Shown one piece after another: positions 16,419 through 25,431 of a stretch of DNA of 64,000 nucleotides. Position numbers and translations under genes: made by a program. The first letter of the stretch is position 1. The number at the start of each line of letters is the position of its first letter. The notes below the pieces were generated by a model, which was not told where the DNA came from, did not search any database, and saw nothing but the letters and a program-made list of their open reading frames with translations. Source of the DNA: FEN-1279 sp964501535 (GTDB taxonomy: Bacteria > Bacteroidota > Ignavibacteria > Tepidaquicellales > Tepidaquicellaceae); the NCBI GenBank assembly GCA_964501535.1, contig CAZCSV010000001.1, positions 248,001 to 312,000 on the forward strand, given 5' to 3'.

Positions 16419-17381
16419 TTATTTTACGAATTTATATTGTAAAATTGGTTGATTCAGGTATTCTTCCTCTATTTGCTTTCTTAATCCCATAAATCCCATG
16501 TTGCTTAAGTTTTCAATAAATAACTCCAATACGTTGTATCTCCGCTTTTCTCGGACTATCACAGGTTCGCCTTCTATGTTGGCAAGTTTACACGCAATTT
16601 TTATTGCATCCTCATACGTTCCAAGCGTATCGACTAACTTCAGCTTTAAAGACTGACGTCCCGTGAAAACTCTTCCGTTCGCTATTAGTTTCAATGAATC
16701 CATCTCTATCTTTCTTTCCTTGGAAACGATTTCTAAAAACTGCTCGTAATCATCGTCTATTATATCCTGAAAATATGAAATATCATCTGGATTTACATCT
16801 CTCATCGGATTTCCGGCATCTTTTAACTTTCCGCTTTTTATCGTTACATCCTTTATTCCGAGTTTGTCTGCTAAATCTTTTATCGTTACAAAATTCGCTA
16901 TTACACCGATACTCCCTACAACCGAACCCGGATTCGATACTATATATGAACTCCCGCATGCCGCCATGTATGCACCGCTCGCTCCGACCGAGCCGATCGA
17001 TACTATTACCGGCTTGCCTTCATCCCTCGTCTTCTTTATTGCTTCATACATTTCCTGAGATGCCGCTACACCTCCACCCGGTGAATTTATCCTCAGCAAT
17101 ATCGCTTTTATCGTCTTGTCTTCACGGTATTTTTTAAACTGCCTTACAATCGGTTCGGATGTGTATATCGTAAAATCTAAATCAACAATCGCTATCTTCT
17201 GATTACCTCTTCCGGTTACCTCGTAGTGATATCTCTTTTCTCCTGTCGATGTAATTGCTTTTGCGAAGAAAATAAATGATATTCCTGCGAAAATGCCTAC
17301 AAGTAGTATCAGGGATATGAAAATTCCCCAAAACCACTTCCAGCCGGAAGACTTTTTTGTAGGTTCAGATTGCATTGTCAT
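16419..17381 (-). CDS. sppA: Signal peptide peptidase SppA (36K type)
   Basis: Membrane-bound serine protease that degrades leftover signal peptides. One N-terminal membrane helix (about residues 14-40) precedes the ClpP-like domain. The nucleophile is probably Ser135 in SVGASGAYMAA and the general base Lys185 in SGKLKDAG, a spacing of 50, close to that of Bacillus SppA. NSPGG (about 99-103) forms the oxyanion segment. Length 320 is typical of the single-domain type. It sits 1 nt from both the upstream TPR gene and the downstream HU gene, consistent with one transcript. Confidence 0.93.
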   Translation of the reverse strand: MTMQSEPTKKSSGWKWFWGIFISLILLVGIFAGISFIFFAKAITSTGEKRYHYEVTGRGNQKIAIVDLDFTIYTSEPIVRQFKKYREDKTIKAILLRINSPGGGVAASQEMYEAIKKTRDEGKPVIVSIGSVGASGAYMAACGSSYIVSNPGSVVGSIGVIANFVTIKDLADKLGIKDVTIKSGKLKDAGNPMRDVNPDDISYFQDIIDDDYEQFLEIVSKERKIEMDSLKLIANGRVFTGRQSLKLKLVDTLGTYEDAIKIACKLANIEGEPVIVREKRRYNVLELFIENLSNMGFMGLRKQIEEEYLNQPILQYKFVK

Positions 17382-17382
17382 G

Positions 17383-18315
17383 TTATTTATTTTGTAAATC
17401 CTGTTTTTTCTTCAAAGCATCCTGCGCCTTGTCCGACATTCCCAATGCGTCGTACGCATTGTAAAGAATTTCGTATGTGTTGATTAATATCGTGTTGTCT
17501 TTAGACGACGTTGATAACGGCTCTAATATCTTTATGGATTCATTTAAACTTGGTTTGAAATCACCTTTGCCGTCCGCTGCAATCTTTGATGCAATCTGAT
17601 AATGCGAAAAACCTATGTTGAAAATAGAATTCTCGTAATAATTGTTGTCCTTTGGTAAATATGGAACCTCAGTGGCTTTTGTGAATATTTCTATCGCCTT
17701 ATCCCATTGCTCTGCCTCCCTTGCCTTCATTCCTGACTGATAAAGTATCTTCGCTATCATTATTGCATCTGCTTTGCTCTTCGATTTGTCGAGTATGCTT
17801 GTGTATAACATTAACGCACTGTCCGTGTTTCCTAAATATGTGTAACAATCACCCATCATCTGATATGAGGATATACTGTCGGGGGTTATACTTGCCGCTC
17901 CCCTGAAGAAATTTAATGCATTGTAAAAGTTTCTTACCGCCATTATTGAATCTTTACGGCTGTAATTCTTCGTGGCAGCGTTAAAAGCATTTATTCCCGC
18001 ATTGAATTTGTCAATCCAGTAATTTCTTATGTAATCTCCGTATTTGTTTGATATGCTTAAAGCAGTCTTAAACGATTTCCTTGCTTCATCGAATTTTCCT
18101 AGCTCTACCTGTGAATATCCTAACATGTACCATCCTTCGTCATCGTTCTTATCTACCATTAATCCTTTTGCCAATTCCTGCTCGGCTTTTACGAAATCCT
18201 TTTGCTGGTATGCGAGTTTTCCGGTCGTCGTCTCCGCTGACGTGCACCCGAAAAAGTAAAACGCTGCTGCCAAAATTATGCTTAAAACTGATAATTTCCC
18301 TATAAATTGTTTCAT
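17383..18315 (-). CDS. TPR-repeat lipoprotein
   Basis: A 310-residue lipoprotein: signal peptide MKQFIGKLSVLSIILAAA..., lipobox-like FFGC, then tetratricopeptide repeats. Repeat signatures are seen at GWYMLGYSQVELGKFDEARKSF (about 62-83), SSYQMMGDCYTYLGNTDSAL and WDKAIEIFTKA. TPR lipoproteins of this kind scaffold protein complexes in the envelope; the partner is unknown. I use the ATG at 18315 rather than a start 18 nt upstream because it begins the signal peptide. It is the first gene of the run TPR-sppA-HU-COX24. Confidence 0.85.
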   Translation of the reverse strand: MKQFIGKLSVLSIILAAAFYFFGCTSAETTTGKLAYQQKDFVKAEQELAKGLMVDKNDDEGWYMLGYSQVELGKFDEARKSFKTALSISNKYGDYIRNYWIDKFNAGINAFNAATKNYSRKDSIMAVRNFYNALNFFRGAASITPDSISSYQMMGDCYTYLGNTDSALMLYTSILDKSKSKADAIMIAKILYQSGMKAREAEQWDKAIEIFTKATEVPYLPKDNNYYENSIFNIGFSHYQIASKIAADGKGDFKPSLNESIKILEPLSTSSKDNTILINTYEILYNAYDALGMSDKAQDALKKKQDLQNK

Positions 18316-18541
18316 AACTGTATTTTTCCTCAAGTATTAATTTTTTAAAATGTCATTTAATATACTTAAAAATTAATTTTTATTCAATTAAACTATTTTT
18401 ACATATTTTTAACGTAAGTTATTTGTTTCTCTGGCAATTCCGCTGAATTATTTTTTTTTAACAGCCAATTTTTTTACACTCAAATTAACATAATATTTTA
18501 TTAAATTTTAGCTTAAATAATAGTTTGTACGTTTTTAATGT

Positions 18542-19498
18542 ATGCTTAAAAAAATATTAATCATATTTGGTGCCCTTGTTCTTCTGTTCGTTTTGTTCAA
18601 CTATCTGATAATGCCATGGTATGTTAAACATGCTTCCTTGGTCAAAGTCCCCAGTGTCGTCGGTCTGCAGTTCAACGAAGCAAAAAAAGTACTGGAAAAT
18701 TCGGGCTTGGATGTGAAACAGGGTGACGTTCGATATGACGAGACTAAACCCGTTGGATTGGTTATGGAACAAAATCCCTCCGTTGACCAGATGGTCAAAA
18801 ATGGCAGAAGAATCTATCTTACGGTTTGCGGTGGTGAACAACTCGTTGAAGTTCCGAAATTGGTCGGAAGAACCCTGCGGGATGCGAAATTCTCACTCGA
18901 ACAAAGAAATCTCCAAATAGGCGATATCGTTAAAAAGTTTTCGAATGAGTATACCGAAGATGTCGTTGTATCCCAGATTCTCCAGCCGGGGAGTAAAGTG
19001 AAAAAATTAACTAAAGTCGACTTAATAGTGAGTAATGGTCAGCAGATAGGCGATATTATTATCCCCGATGTTATAGGAAAAAAATTGGACGAAGCTAAAA
19101 AAATTCTCGAAGATAAAAAACTTAAAGTCGGTAAGATTACCTATCAGGCCTCTGATATACCAAGCGGACAGATTATCGACCAGTATCCGCAGAAAGATAA
19201 ATCAGCTAAAGAAAATACGACTGTAGAACTAATTATCGCTAAAAAACGTAAGACCGAAACCGAAGTCCAGGAAGTTAGCAGCGAATTCCAGAACGAAAAC
19301 AATAAAAAAGGCGCCGATAAAATAACCGCTGAAGAAAAATTGGAAAAGGATAAAAAAGATAAACAGGATAAAGAAACAACTAAAGATAAATCTGAAAAAG
19401 ATAAAACAAAAGATAAACAAACTGAAAAAGATAAAATCGATAAAACAAAAGAAAAACAAAAAGATAAAATCGATACTAAACAAAAGGAAAATAAATAA
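18542..19498 (+). CDS. Membrane-anchored PASTA-domain protein with lysine-rich tail
   Basis: One N-terminal membrane helix (about residues 4-27) is followed by three PASTA domains, about residues 37-101 (VPSVVGLQFNEAKKVLE), 104-168 (VPKLVGRTLRDAKFSLE) and 174-236 (IPDVIGKKLDEAKKILE). PASTA domains bind muropeptides or mediate contacts at the cell wall. The last 80 residues are a low-complexity run of KDK/DKxK/EKDK units. There is no kinase or transpeptidase domain, unlike the usual PASTA proteins. The stop overlaps the rpe start by 1 nt (TAATG), so they are co-transcribed. The function is unknown beyond envelope attachment. Confidence 0.85.
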   Translation: MLKKILIIFGALVLLFVLFNYLIMPWYVKHASLVKVPSVVGLQFNEAKKVLENSGLDVKQGDVRYDETKPVGLVMEQNPSVDQMVKNGRRIYLTVCGGEQLVEVPKLVGRTLRDAKFSLEQRNLQIGDIVKKFSNEYTEDVVVSQILQPGSKVKKLTKVDLIVSNGQQIGDIIIPDVIGKKLDEAKKILEDKKLKVGKITYQASDIPSGQIIDQYPQKDKSAKENTTVELIIAKKRKTETEVQEVSSEFQNENNKKGADKITAEEKLEKDKKDKQDKETTKDKSEKDKTKDKQTEKDKIDKTKEKQKDKIDTKQKENK

Positions 19499-20154
19499 TG
19501 CGTAAATTATTGTGCCCCTCGATTCTTTCGGCTGATTTCTCTAAACTCGGTGAGGATATTAAAAAAGTGGAATCCGGCGGCGCCGATGTTATACATTGTG
19601 ATATTATGGATGGTAGCTTCGTTCCGAATATCACGTTCGGTCCCGGCGTCGTGAAAAAAATTAACGAAATTACAAATCTCCCGCTTGATGTACACTTGAT
19701 GATCGATTCACCTGATAAATATGTTAAAAATTTTGCCGATGCAGGCGCCGATTTTATTTCTGTTCATTATGAAAATAATATTCACCTGAACCGCCTCGTA
19801 AACTATATTAAGAGTCTTGATGTGAAAGCCGGCGTCGTCATTAATCCGTCTACACCCGTCTCTTGCCTTACGGAAATAATCTGCGACGTCGATTTTGTCC
19901 TCGTAATGAGCGTAAACCCGGGATTCGGTGGCCAGAAGTTTATTAAAAATTCGGTAGATAAAATTAAACAACTGAAAAGTCTTATAAATCTGAAGAATCC
20001 TGATTGCCTCGTGGAAATGGACGGAGGCATCGGTGAGGATAATATTAAAATGCTGTCTGATTTGGGGGTCGATATGTTCGTATGCGGTGCTTCGATTTTT
20101 AAAGCAGATGACGTTATCCTGAAAACGAAATTGCTTAAAAACCTTATTGCTTAA
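19498..20154 (+). CDS. rpe: Ribulose-phosphate 3-epimerase
   Basis: TIM-barrel enzyme that interconverts ribulose 5-phosphate and xylulose 5-phosphate in the pentose phosphate pathway. Seen are PSILSADFSKLGEDI at the N-terminus, HCDIMDGSFVPNITFGP (metal-binding His/Asp, about 34-50), DVHLMID, VMSVNPGFGGQKFI (about 139-152) and EMDGGI near residue 178. Length 218 is standard. It overlaps the PASTA gene by 1 nt, and the nnr start follows after about 16 nt. Confidence 0.96.
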   Translation: MRKLLCPSILSADFSKLGEDIKKVESGGADVIHCDIMDGSFVPNITFGPGVVKKINEITNLPLDVHLMIDSPDKYVKNFADAGADFISVHYENNIHLNRLVNYIKSLDVKAGVVINPSTPVSCLTEIICDVDFVLVMSVNPGFGGQKFIKNSVDKIKQLKSLINLKNPDCLVEMDGGIGEDNIKMLSDLGVDMFVCGASIFKADDVILKTKLLKNLIA

Positions 20155-20170
20155 CCTATATTCGCCTCTT

Positions 20171-21724
20171 ATGAAAAGTGTCTTTTTTAATAACGAAGTC
20201 CTGGATGCCGAAAAGAAGATTATCTCTGATTTGAAAATTCCCTCGCTTGTCCTGATGGAAAATGCAGGCGCTAATTCTGCAAATTTCATCTTTGAAATAT
20301 TTTCGAAAGAAAAATTCAAGAATATGATTATTCTCGCCGGGAAAGGAAATAATGCCGGTGACGGCTTCGTAATTGCAAGACACCTCGCTAATAAAAATGT
20401 AAATTCTACCGCTCTCCTGTTTTATCCGGAAACCCAATTGAAAGGCGATGCTTTGACGAACTTTAATGTCGCTAAAAATTTCGGCGGTAAAATCCGCTTC
20501 GTGAATCCCGATTCGATTGATGATTTTTTTGATAAAAATGATCTTGAAAATACTGTTTTTGTTGATTCCGTATTTGGTATCGGTTTTAAAGGCGAACTCG
20601 AGGATAGAATAAAATTAATATTTAAAAAAATTAATGGTATTAAGTCTAAGAAGGTCATTGCCGTCGATACCGTCAGCGGATTGAAAAACCATTTCGAAAA
20701 AGATGAATACTTAAAAGCAGATTATACCTTGACGATGGGCATTAAAAAATTCAGCTCCGCCTTTGATGTCGGTAGGGAAGTGAGCGGTAAAATCATCGTT
20801 ATGAATATTGGCATAAAAGGGGAAGAGTTCGATAAGTATAATTCAAAAAAAATTTTTGAATTCTTTTCCGGGGATGTTAAAAAAATCATTCCGAAAAGGG
20901 GAATAAACTCTAACAAATATTCAAACGGAAAATTATTTGTTGTATCCGGCTCTACCGGCTTTTCCGGGGCATCGTACCTTTGCTCTCTGTCTGCTCTGAA
21001 AACTGGGTGCGGCGCAGTTATACTCGGCGTTCCTGAATCGCTTAATCCTGTTCTCGAATCAAAAACAACCGAAGTTATTACTCTTCCGCTCCAGGAAAAT
21101 GAAGAGCATTCACTATCGGGATTTTCCTATAAGAAAATCTCGGAAAAAATTAAATGGAGCGATGCTTTCCTCATCGGACCGGGAATTGGTAGAAATCAGG
21201 AAACCCTCGCTCTTACCAGAAGAATCGTGTCCGAAAATGATTGCCCTATGATTATTGATGCGGACGGCATTTTTGCATTTAAAAACCATTTGGAACTGCT
21301 GCGTAAACCCGAAAGGAAAATTATCCTGACTCCCCACTATGGCGAGTTCTCTAACCTTACGGGGTATTCGGTTGATGAAATTAAATCCGATATTTATCGG
21401 ATTGCTGTTGAGTTTGCAAAAAAATATAATCTTATACTCGTTTTGAAAAATTCCCCGACCGTTGTTACCGACGGAGAATATTTTTATGTTAATACTGCGG
21501 GCAGGGAAAATCTTGCAACTGTCGGTAGCGGTGACGTCCTGTCGGGAATTATAGGTGGCATCCTTGCCCAGAATAAGAATCCGCTGAAATCTTCTCTCGC
21601 AGGTGTGTTTATACACGGTAGATGCGGTGACGTACTGTTTGAAAAAACGGGTGCAAATTCTACGATTGCTTCTGAACTGATTTGCGAAATTCAAAACATA
21701 AAACTGGAATTACTTAAAGATTGA
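20171..21724 (+). CDS. nnr: Bifunctional NAD(P)H-hydrate epimerase/dehydratase
   Basis: Metabolite-repair enzyme that epimerises and dehydrates damaged NAD(P)H hydrates. The N-terminal YjeF epimerase domain shows LMENAGANSANFIFE and AGKGNNAGDGFVIARHL; the C-terminal ribokinase-like dehydratase domain shows LFVVSGSTGFSGASYL, GPGIGRNQET, DADGI, LTPHYGEF and the nucleotide loop NLATVGSGDVLSGIIGG. I use the ATG at 20171, giving 517 residues; an upstream extension would overlap rpe. Its stop overlaps the TTG start of the VanZ-like gene (TTGA). Confidence 0.95.
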   Translation: MKSVFFNNEVLDAEKKIISDLKIPSLVLMENAGANSANFIFEIFSKEKFKNMIILAGKGNNAGDGFVIARHLANKNVNSTALLFYPETQLKGDALTNFNVAKNFGGKIRFVNPDSIDDFFDKNDLENTVFVDSVFGIGFKGELEDRIKLIFKKINGIKSKKVIAVDTVSGLKNHFEKDEYLKADYTLTMGIKKFSSAFDVGREVSGKIIVMNIGIKGEEFDKYNSKKIFEFFSGDVKKIIPKRGINSNKYSNGKLFVVSGSTGFSGASYLCSLSALKTGCGAVILGVPESLNPVLESKTTEVITLPLQENEEHSLSGFSYKKISEKIKWSDAFLIGPGIGRNQETLALTRRIVSENDCPMIIDADGIFAFKNHLELLRKPERKIILTPHYGEFSNLTGYSVDEIKSDIYRIAVEFAKKYNLILVLKNSPTVVTDGEYFYVNTAGRENLATVGSGDVLSGIIGGILAQNKNPLKSSLAGVFIHGRCGDVLFEKTGANSTIASELICEIQNIKLELLKD

Positions 21725-22140
21725 ATCCTAAACTCAAATATCATCTTCCGGTTATTGTTTTGTGTCTGGGAATTTTTATTGAATCCTCGTTTCCTTCGGA
21801 TGCATATCCTGATATCGAATTTGAACTTGGTGATAAAATAATTCATATTGCTATTTACTTTTTTCTTTTTCTTGCATCCTATTTTTCTTTTAATAATCAG
21901 GTAAAATATCCCTGGATTAAAAAGTATTCGCTTTTTTCGGCATTGCTGTTTACTTCTGTTTATGGCGCTCTCGATGAACTCCATCAGCTGTCCGTTTTCG
22001 GAAGAAGCTGCGATTTATTGGACTGGGCTGCGGATTTCTTGGGGGGAATTTTTGGTTTGCTGTTGTTAATGGCTTTTAAAAAATATTCTAAAATTAAAAA
22101 TAATAACTCATTAAATACTATATATGATACAAATAAATGA
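21721..22140 (+). CDS. VanZ-like membrane protein
   Basis: A 139-residue protein with about four membrane helices. VanZ-family features are DKIIHIAIYFFLFL (about 39-52), ALDELHQLSVFGRSCDLLDWAADFLGG, with the conserved Asp-Glu-x-His-Gln and Arg-x-x-Asp residues. The start is a TTG overlapping the nnr stop (TTGA), consistent with coupling. VanZ proteins are linked to teicoplanin resistance in enterococci, but most are of unknown role; no resistance cluster is present. The 3' end overlaps the nuoN start by 17 nt. Confidence 0.8.
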   Translation: MNPKLKYHLPVIVLCLGIFIESSFPSDAYPDIEFELGDKIIHIAIYFFLFLASYFSFNNQVKYPWIKKYSLFSALLFTSVYGALDELHQLSVFGRSCDLLDWAADFLGGIFGLLLLMAFKKYSKIKNNNSLNTIYDTNK

Positions 22141-23560
22141 GCTGAATAATATTCTTCCTTTATTGATTGTTACTTTCGGTATTATACTGACTGTCTTGTT
22201 CGAAATTATTTTTAAACAGAATAAAACCTTGATTTATTTGACGGGTCTGATTATCGTTGCGTCTGCTATGGTTAGCTCGTTTTTTCTTCTGAAAAAAGAT
22301 GTGTTTGTCTTTAATGAGTTGTTGAGAATTAATATCACGTCCGTTTCGTTTTGCGTCATAATACTGTTCTCAGTTTTGTTGACTCTGATTGCCTCGAAAA
22401 AATATCTCGTGACAGAAGGAATATATTTTGGTGAATATTATATCATTATTCTCTGCTCCGTGCTCGGAATGCTGCTGATGATCTTTGCTAATGATTTGTT
22501 GATAGTGTTTATCGGTCTTGAATTGATGTCGATTTGCTTTTATGTTTTGGTTGGATTTTTGAGAAAAAGAATTAAATCGAATGAAAGCGCCCTTAAATAC
22601 TTCCTCCTCGGCGTATTTATTACGGGCTTCCTGCTCTATGGTATTTCTCTGATGTATGGTGCCGCAGGTACTACAAAACTGAACCAGTATTATACTACAC
22701 CCGGTATAATAAACAATACGGTGTTTATTATAGGCTTCGTTTTGTTTGCTGTAGGTTTCTTTTTTAAAATGGGCGTTTTTCCGTTTCATATGTGGATACC
22801 GGATGTCTATGAGGGCGCCCCTACACTTGTTACTGGTTTGATGTCCACTTCTGGAAAAATTGCCGCAGTGGCTACGATTGTACCCGTCATCATTGGCTTT
22901 GATGTCTTGGATTTTAAAACTCTCCTTGCCGTTATTTCTGTCCTTACTATGCTGTTCGGTAATGTCATAGCTCTGGCTCAGACAAGCATTAAAAGATTGC
23001 TTGCTTATTCTTCCATCGCAAGCGCTGGCTATATCCTGGTCGGTGTAGCTTCTCTCGATGACCTCGCTGTCTTCGGTATCGCCTTTTATCTGACTGCTTA
23101 TGTATTCATGCAGCTGGGCTCTTTTATTATCGTTGCCGTTTATGAGTCTAATTCCAAAGAAAAATCCGATTTCAACCTGGTTAATTTCGACGATTATAAG
23201 GGCTTGGCTAAAAGAAATCCCATGCTTGGTATCTTCTTTACAGTGTTTCTTCTTTCTTTGGCGGGAATCCCTCCCCTTGCAGGCTTTTGGGGAAAATATT
23301 ATTTGTTCTATTTCGCCATTAAATCAGATTTAATCTGGTTGTCAATCGTTGCAATATTGCTGAGTATCGTTTCCCTCTATTATTACCTTAAAGTTATTGT
23401 CTATATGTGGTTCCACCAGCCGCTGGAAATTTATTCCTCGGATAAAATTGCTTTCGATGTTTTCTCGAAAATTTCTGTCATAACCGCAATAGTAGGTACA
23501 GTGCTGTTTGGACTTTATCCGAATTTGTTCTTCAGTATTTTTAATTTTATGCTAAAATAA
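22124..23560 (+). CDS. nuoN: NADH-quinone oxidoreductase subunit N
   Basis: Antiporter-like proton-pumping membrane subunit of complex I, about 14 membrane helices over 478 residues. Seen are the acidic GLELMSICFYVLVGF segment, the ESALKYFLLG helix with its conserved Lys, FKMGVFPFHMWIPDVYEGAPT (about 215-235), SIKRLLAYSSIASAGY and a late GIPPLAGFWGKYYLF. No other nuo gene is adjacent, although nuoN normally ends the nuo operon: VanZ-like precedes and an NHL protein follows. Homologous Mrp-type antiporter subunits are an alternative, but the length and motifs fit NuoN better. Confidence 0.88.
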   Translation: MIQINELNNILPLLIVTFGIILTVLFEIIFKQNKTLIYLTGLIIVASAMVSSFFLLKKDVFVFNELLRINITSVSFCVIILFSVLLTLIASKKYLVTEGIYFGEYYIIILCSVLGMLLMIFANDLLIVFIGLELMSICFYVLVGFLRKRIKSNESALKYFLLGVFITGFLLYGISLMYGAAGTTKLNQYYTTPGIINNTVFIIGFVLFAVGFFFKMGVFPFHMWIPDVYEGAPTLVTGLMSTSGKIAAVATIVPVIIGFDVLDFKTLLAVISVLTMLFGNVIALAQTSIKRLLAYSSIASAGYILVGVASLDDLAVFGIAFYLTAYVFMQLGSFIIVAVYESNSKEKSDFNLVNFDDYKGLAKRNPMLGIFFTVFLLSLAGIPPLAGFWGKYYLFYFAIKSDLIWLSIVAILLSIVSLYYYLKVIVYMWFHQPLEIYSSDKIAFDVFSKISVITAIVGTVLFGLYPNLFFSIFNFMLK

Positions 23561-24406
23561 ATGATTCTTCTGCTTTTACTAAATATTCTCTTTCTGAATC
23601 CCGATTCGACTTTCTACAAAGAGTATGAATATTCCGGATTCAAAAACGCCGTATCCGTTACAACGGATGGAAAGGGCTCAATTTATATTCTCGATAATGA
23701 ATCGAACGAAATTGTCAAATTCGACGATAAACTTACTGAATTGAAAAGAATCGGAAAGAAGGGCTGGAGTAATGGCGAGTTCGATTCACCTTCATATATC
23801 GATGGCTCTTCTGGCCTCGATATCTATGTGTCCGATGGCTCCAATTATCGGATTCAGAGATTTGATTTGAACTTAAGCTTCGTTTCATCTCTGATTACTA
23901 ATGCCAATACCTTTGACGATAAACTGAAATTCAATACTCCCGTCGCATCTATCATTCTTAATATGAATACAATGTATGTCATCGACGGAGAAAATAAAAG
24001 AATCGTTTATTACCCTGATGGAATTACCCCCGTGTCCTATTTCGGCGGCTTCCAGTCTGCACAAAAACCTTTGATTAATCCTGTGAAATTGTTTAAAGAC
24101 GGATTTAATTGCATTTATGTCTTCGATAATAAATTGGGTGCCATACTTAAATATGATAATTTTGGCAATTATGTGAAGTCAATTGAAAATAATACGATTA
24201 AATCTGTTTCAATTTATAATAATATTATTTACATTTTTACAACTAGCGATTTGCTGAAATATGACGTAGGAAAAAATGCCTATGCCGAAAAAATTTCATT
24301 AACAAAAGAAATTTCTGATTTGAATGTCTCGGACATATTAATATATTCGGAAAATAAAATTTTGTTCCTTATGAAAAAAAAAGTAAGTATTTATTCAATC
24401 AAATAA
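23561..24406 (+). CDS. NHL-repeat beta-propeller protein
   Basis: A 281-residue protein with a short hydrophobic N-terminus (ILLLLLNILFLN) that may be a signal peptide or anchor. NHL-like blades are visible in DGKGSIYILDNESNEIVKFD, GLDIYVSDGSNYRIQRFD and MYVIDGENKRIVYY. NHL propellers are protein- or carbohydrate-binding platforms, and the role here is unknown. The ATG directly follows the nuoN stop codon with no spacer, so translation is likely coupled. It precedes ssb by 6 nt. Confidence 0.7.
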   Translation: MILLLLLNILFLNPDSTFYKEYEYSGFKNAVSVTTDGKGSIYILDNESNEIVKFDDKLTELKRIGKKGWSNGEFDSPSYIDGSSGLDIYVSDGSNYRIQRFDLNLSFVSSLITNANTFDDKLKFNTPVASIILNMNTMYVIDGENKRIVYYPDGITPVSYFGGFQSAQKPLINPVKLFKDGFNCIYVFDNKLGAILKYDNFGNYVKSIENNTIKSVSIYNNIIYIFTTSDLLKYDVGKNAYAEKISLTKEISDLNVSDILIYSENKILFLMKKKVSIYSIK

Positions 24407-24412
24407 CTCATT

Positions 24413-24826
24413 ATGGCAAAAGGACTAAATAAGGTGATGCTCATTGGCCGCCTCGGTAAAGACCCTGAACTGAAGTATACCGAAAAAGGAACCGCTTATT
24501 GCAACTTTTCTATCGCTACCGATGAATCCTATAAAGATGAAAACGGTAATAAAGTTGAAAGAACTGAATGGCATAATATCGTTACTTGGAGAAAACTTGC
24601 CGAAATATGCCAGCAGTACCTGAAAAAGGGAAGCAAAATCTATTGCGAGGGAAAACTGCAAACCGATTCCTACGAAAAAGACGGCTTGAAAAGATATAGT
24701 ACTAAAATTGTTATGACCGATATGGCTATGCTCGACAGTAAAACCGCAAATGATAAAGTTTCGGATGAATCCGGTAAACCTGCGGATACATCAAACCCTG
24801 GCGAGGAAGACGATCTGCCATTTTAG
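24413..24826 (+). CDS. ssb: Single-stranded DNA-binding protein
   Basis: SSB of 137 residues, which coats single-stranded DNA in replication and repair. The OB-fold starts NKVMLIGRLGKDPELKYTEKGTAY, contains WHNIVTWRKLAEICQQYLKKGSKIYCEGKL, and ends about residue 105. A short acidic linker leads to the classical protein-interaction tip EEDDLPF. It sits in a run of unrelated housekeeping genes, 6 nt after the NHL gene and 17 nt before pgsA. Confidence 0.96.
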   Translation: MAKGLNKVMLIGRLGKDPELKYTEKGTAYCNFSIATDESYKDENGNKVERTEWHNIVTWRKLAEICQQYLKKGSKIYCEGKLQTDSYEKDGLKRYSTKIVMTDMAMLDSKTANDKVSDESGKPADTSNPGEEDDLPF

Positions 24827-24843
24827 AATTTTATAACTGCTAA

Positions 24844-25431
24844 ATGAACGTACCGAATATTCTGTCTGTTGTTAGAATAGCATTATCTCCGGTATTCTTG
24901 TTCCTGTTCCTTACGGAAAATGTATTATGCCAGAGAATATCTCTGGTGATTTTCTTTTTTGCTGTCCTGACGGATTGGTACGACGGTTGGTATGCTAGAA
25001 AATATAAATCGATTACTAAAACTGGCATTTTCTTGGACCCGCTCGCTGATAAAATCCTTACTACCTTCGCTTTTGTTTTGTTTTACTTGGAAGGAATGCT
25101 CCCTTATTGGATGCTCGCTATTATTGCCGTTAGAGATATTGCTATCACTCTTCTGAGGTCTTATGATGAATATCAGGGGCTTACTGTTAAAACCTCCAAA
25201 ATCGCTAAAACTAAAACGTTCCTCCAAATGACCTATATCTTCTTTATCCTTACTTTATTTATTCTGCCCACTTTTGATATTTCGACTGAAAGTAAAATGA
25301 ATATCAATTATTTCCTTTTCGAATCGGTTACTAATTATATTCTTATGCTTGTTATTACATTAATTACACTTTATACCGGAATTTCGTATTTTGTGGAAAA
25401 AAGACATTATAAAAATAATGAGATTTATTAA
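24844..25431 (+). CDS. pgsA: CDP-diacylglycerol-glycerol-3-phosphate phosphatidyltransferase
   Basis: CDP-alcohol phosphotransferase (195 residues) that makes phosphatidylglycerol phosphate in the inner membrane. The signature D-x2-DG-x2-AR-x8-G-x3-D-x3-D is intact as DWYDGWYARKY...TGIFLDPLAD (about residues 40-65). N-terminal NVPNILSVVRIALSPVFL is typical. Four to five membrane segments are present. The pgpA gene, which dephosphorylates its product, overlaps the 3' end, giving a two-step phosphatidylglycerol pathway. Confidence 0.93.
   Translation: MNVPNILSVVRIALSPVFLFLFLTENVLCQRISLVIFFFAVLTDWYDGWYARKYKSITKTGIFLDPLADKILTTFAFVLFYLEGMLPYWMLAIIAVRDIAITLLRSYDEYQGLTVKTSKIAKTKTFLQMTYIFFILTLFILPTFDISTESKMNINYFLFESVTNYILMLVITLITLYTGISYFVEKRHYKNNEIY

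Noticed and set aside
21721..22140. Teicoplanin resistance determinant (VanZ)
   Set aside because: The fold matches VanZ-like proteins, but no van cluster is present and most family members are unrelated to resistance.
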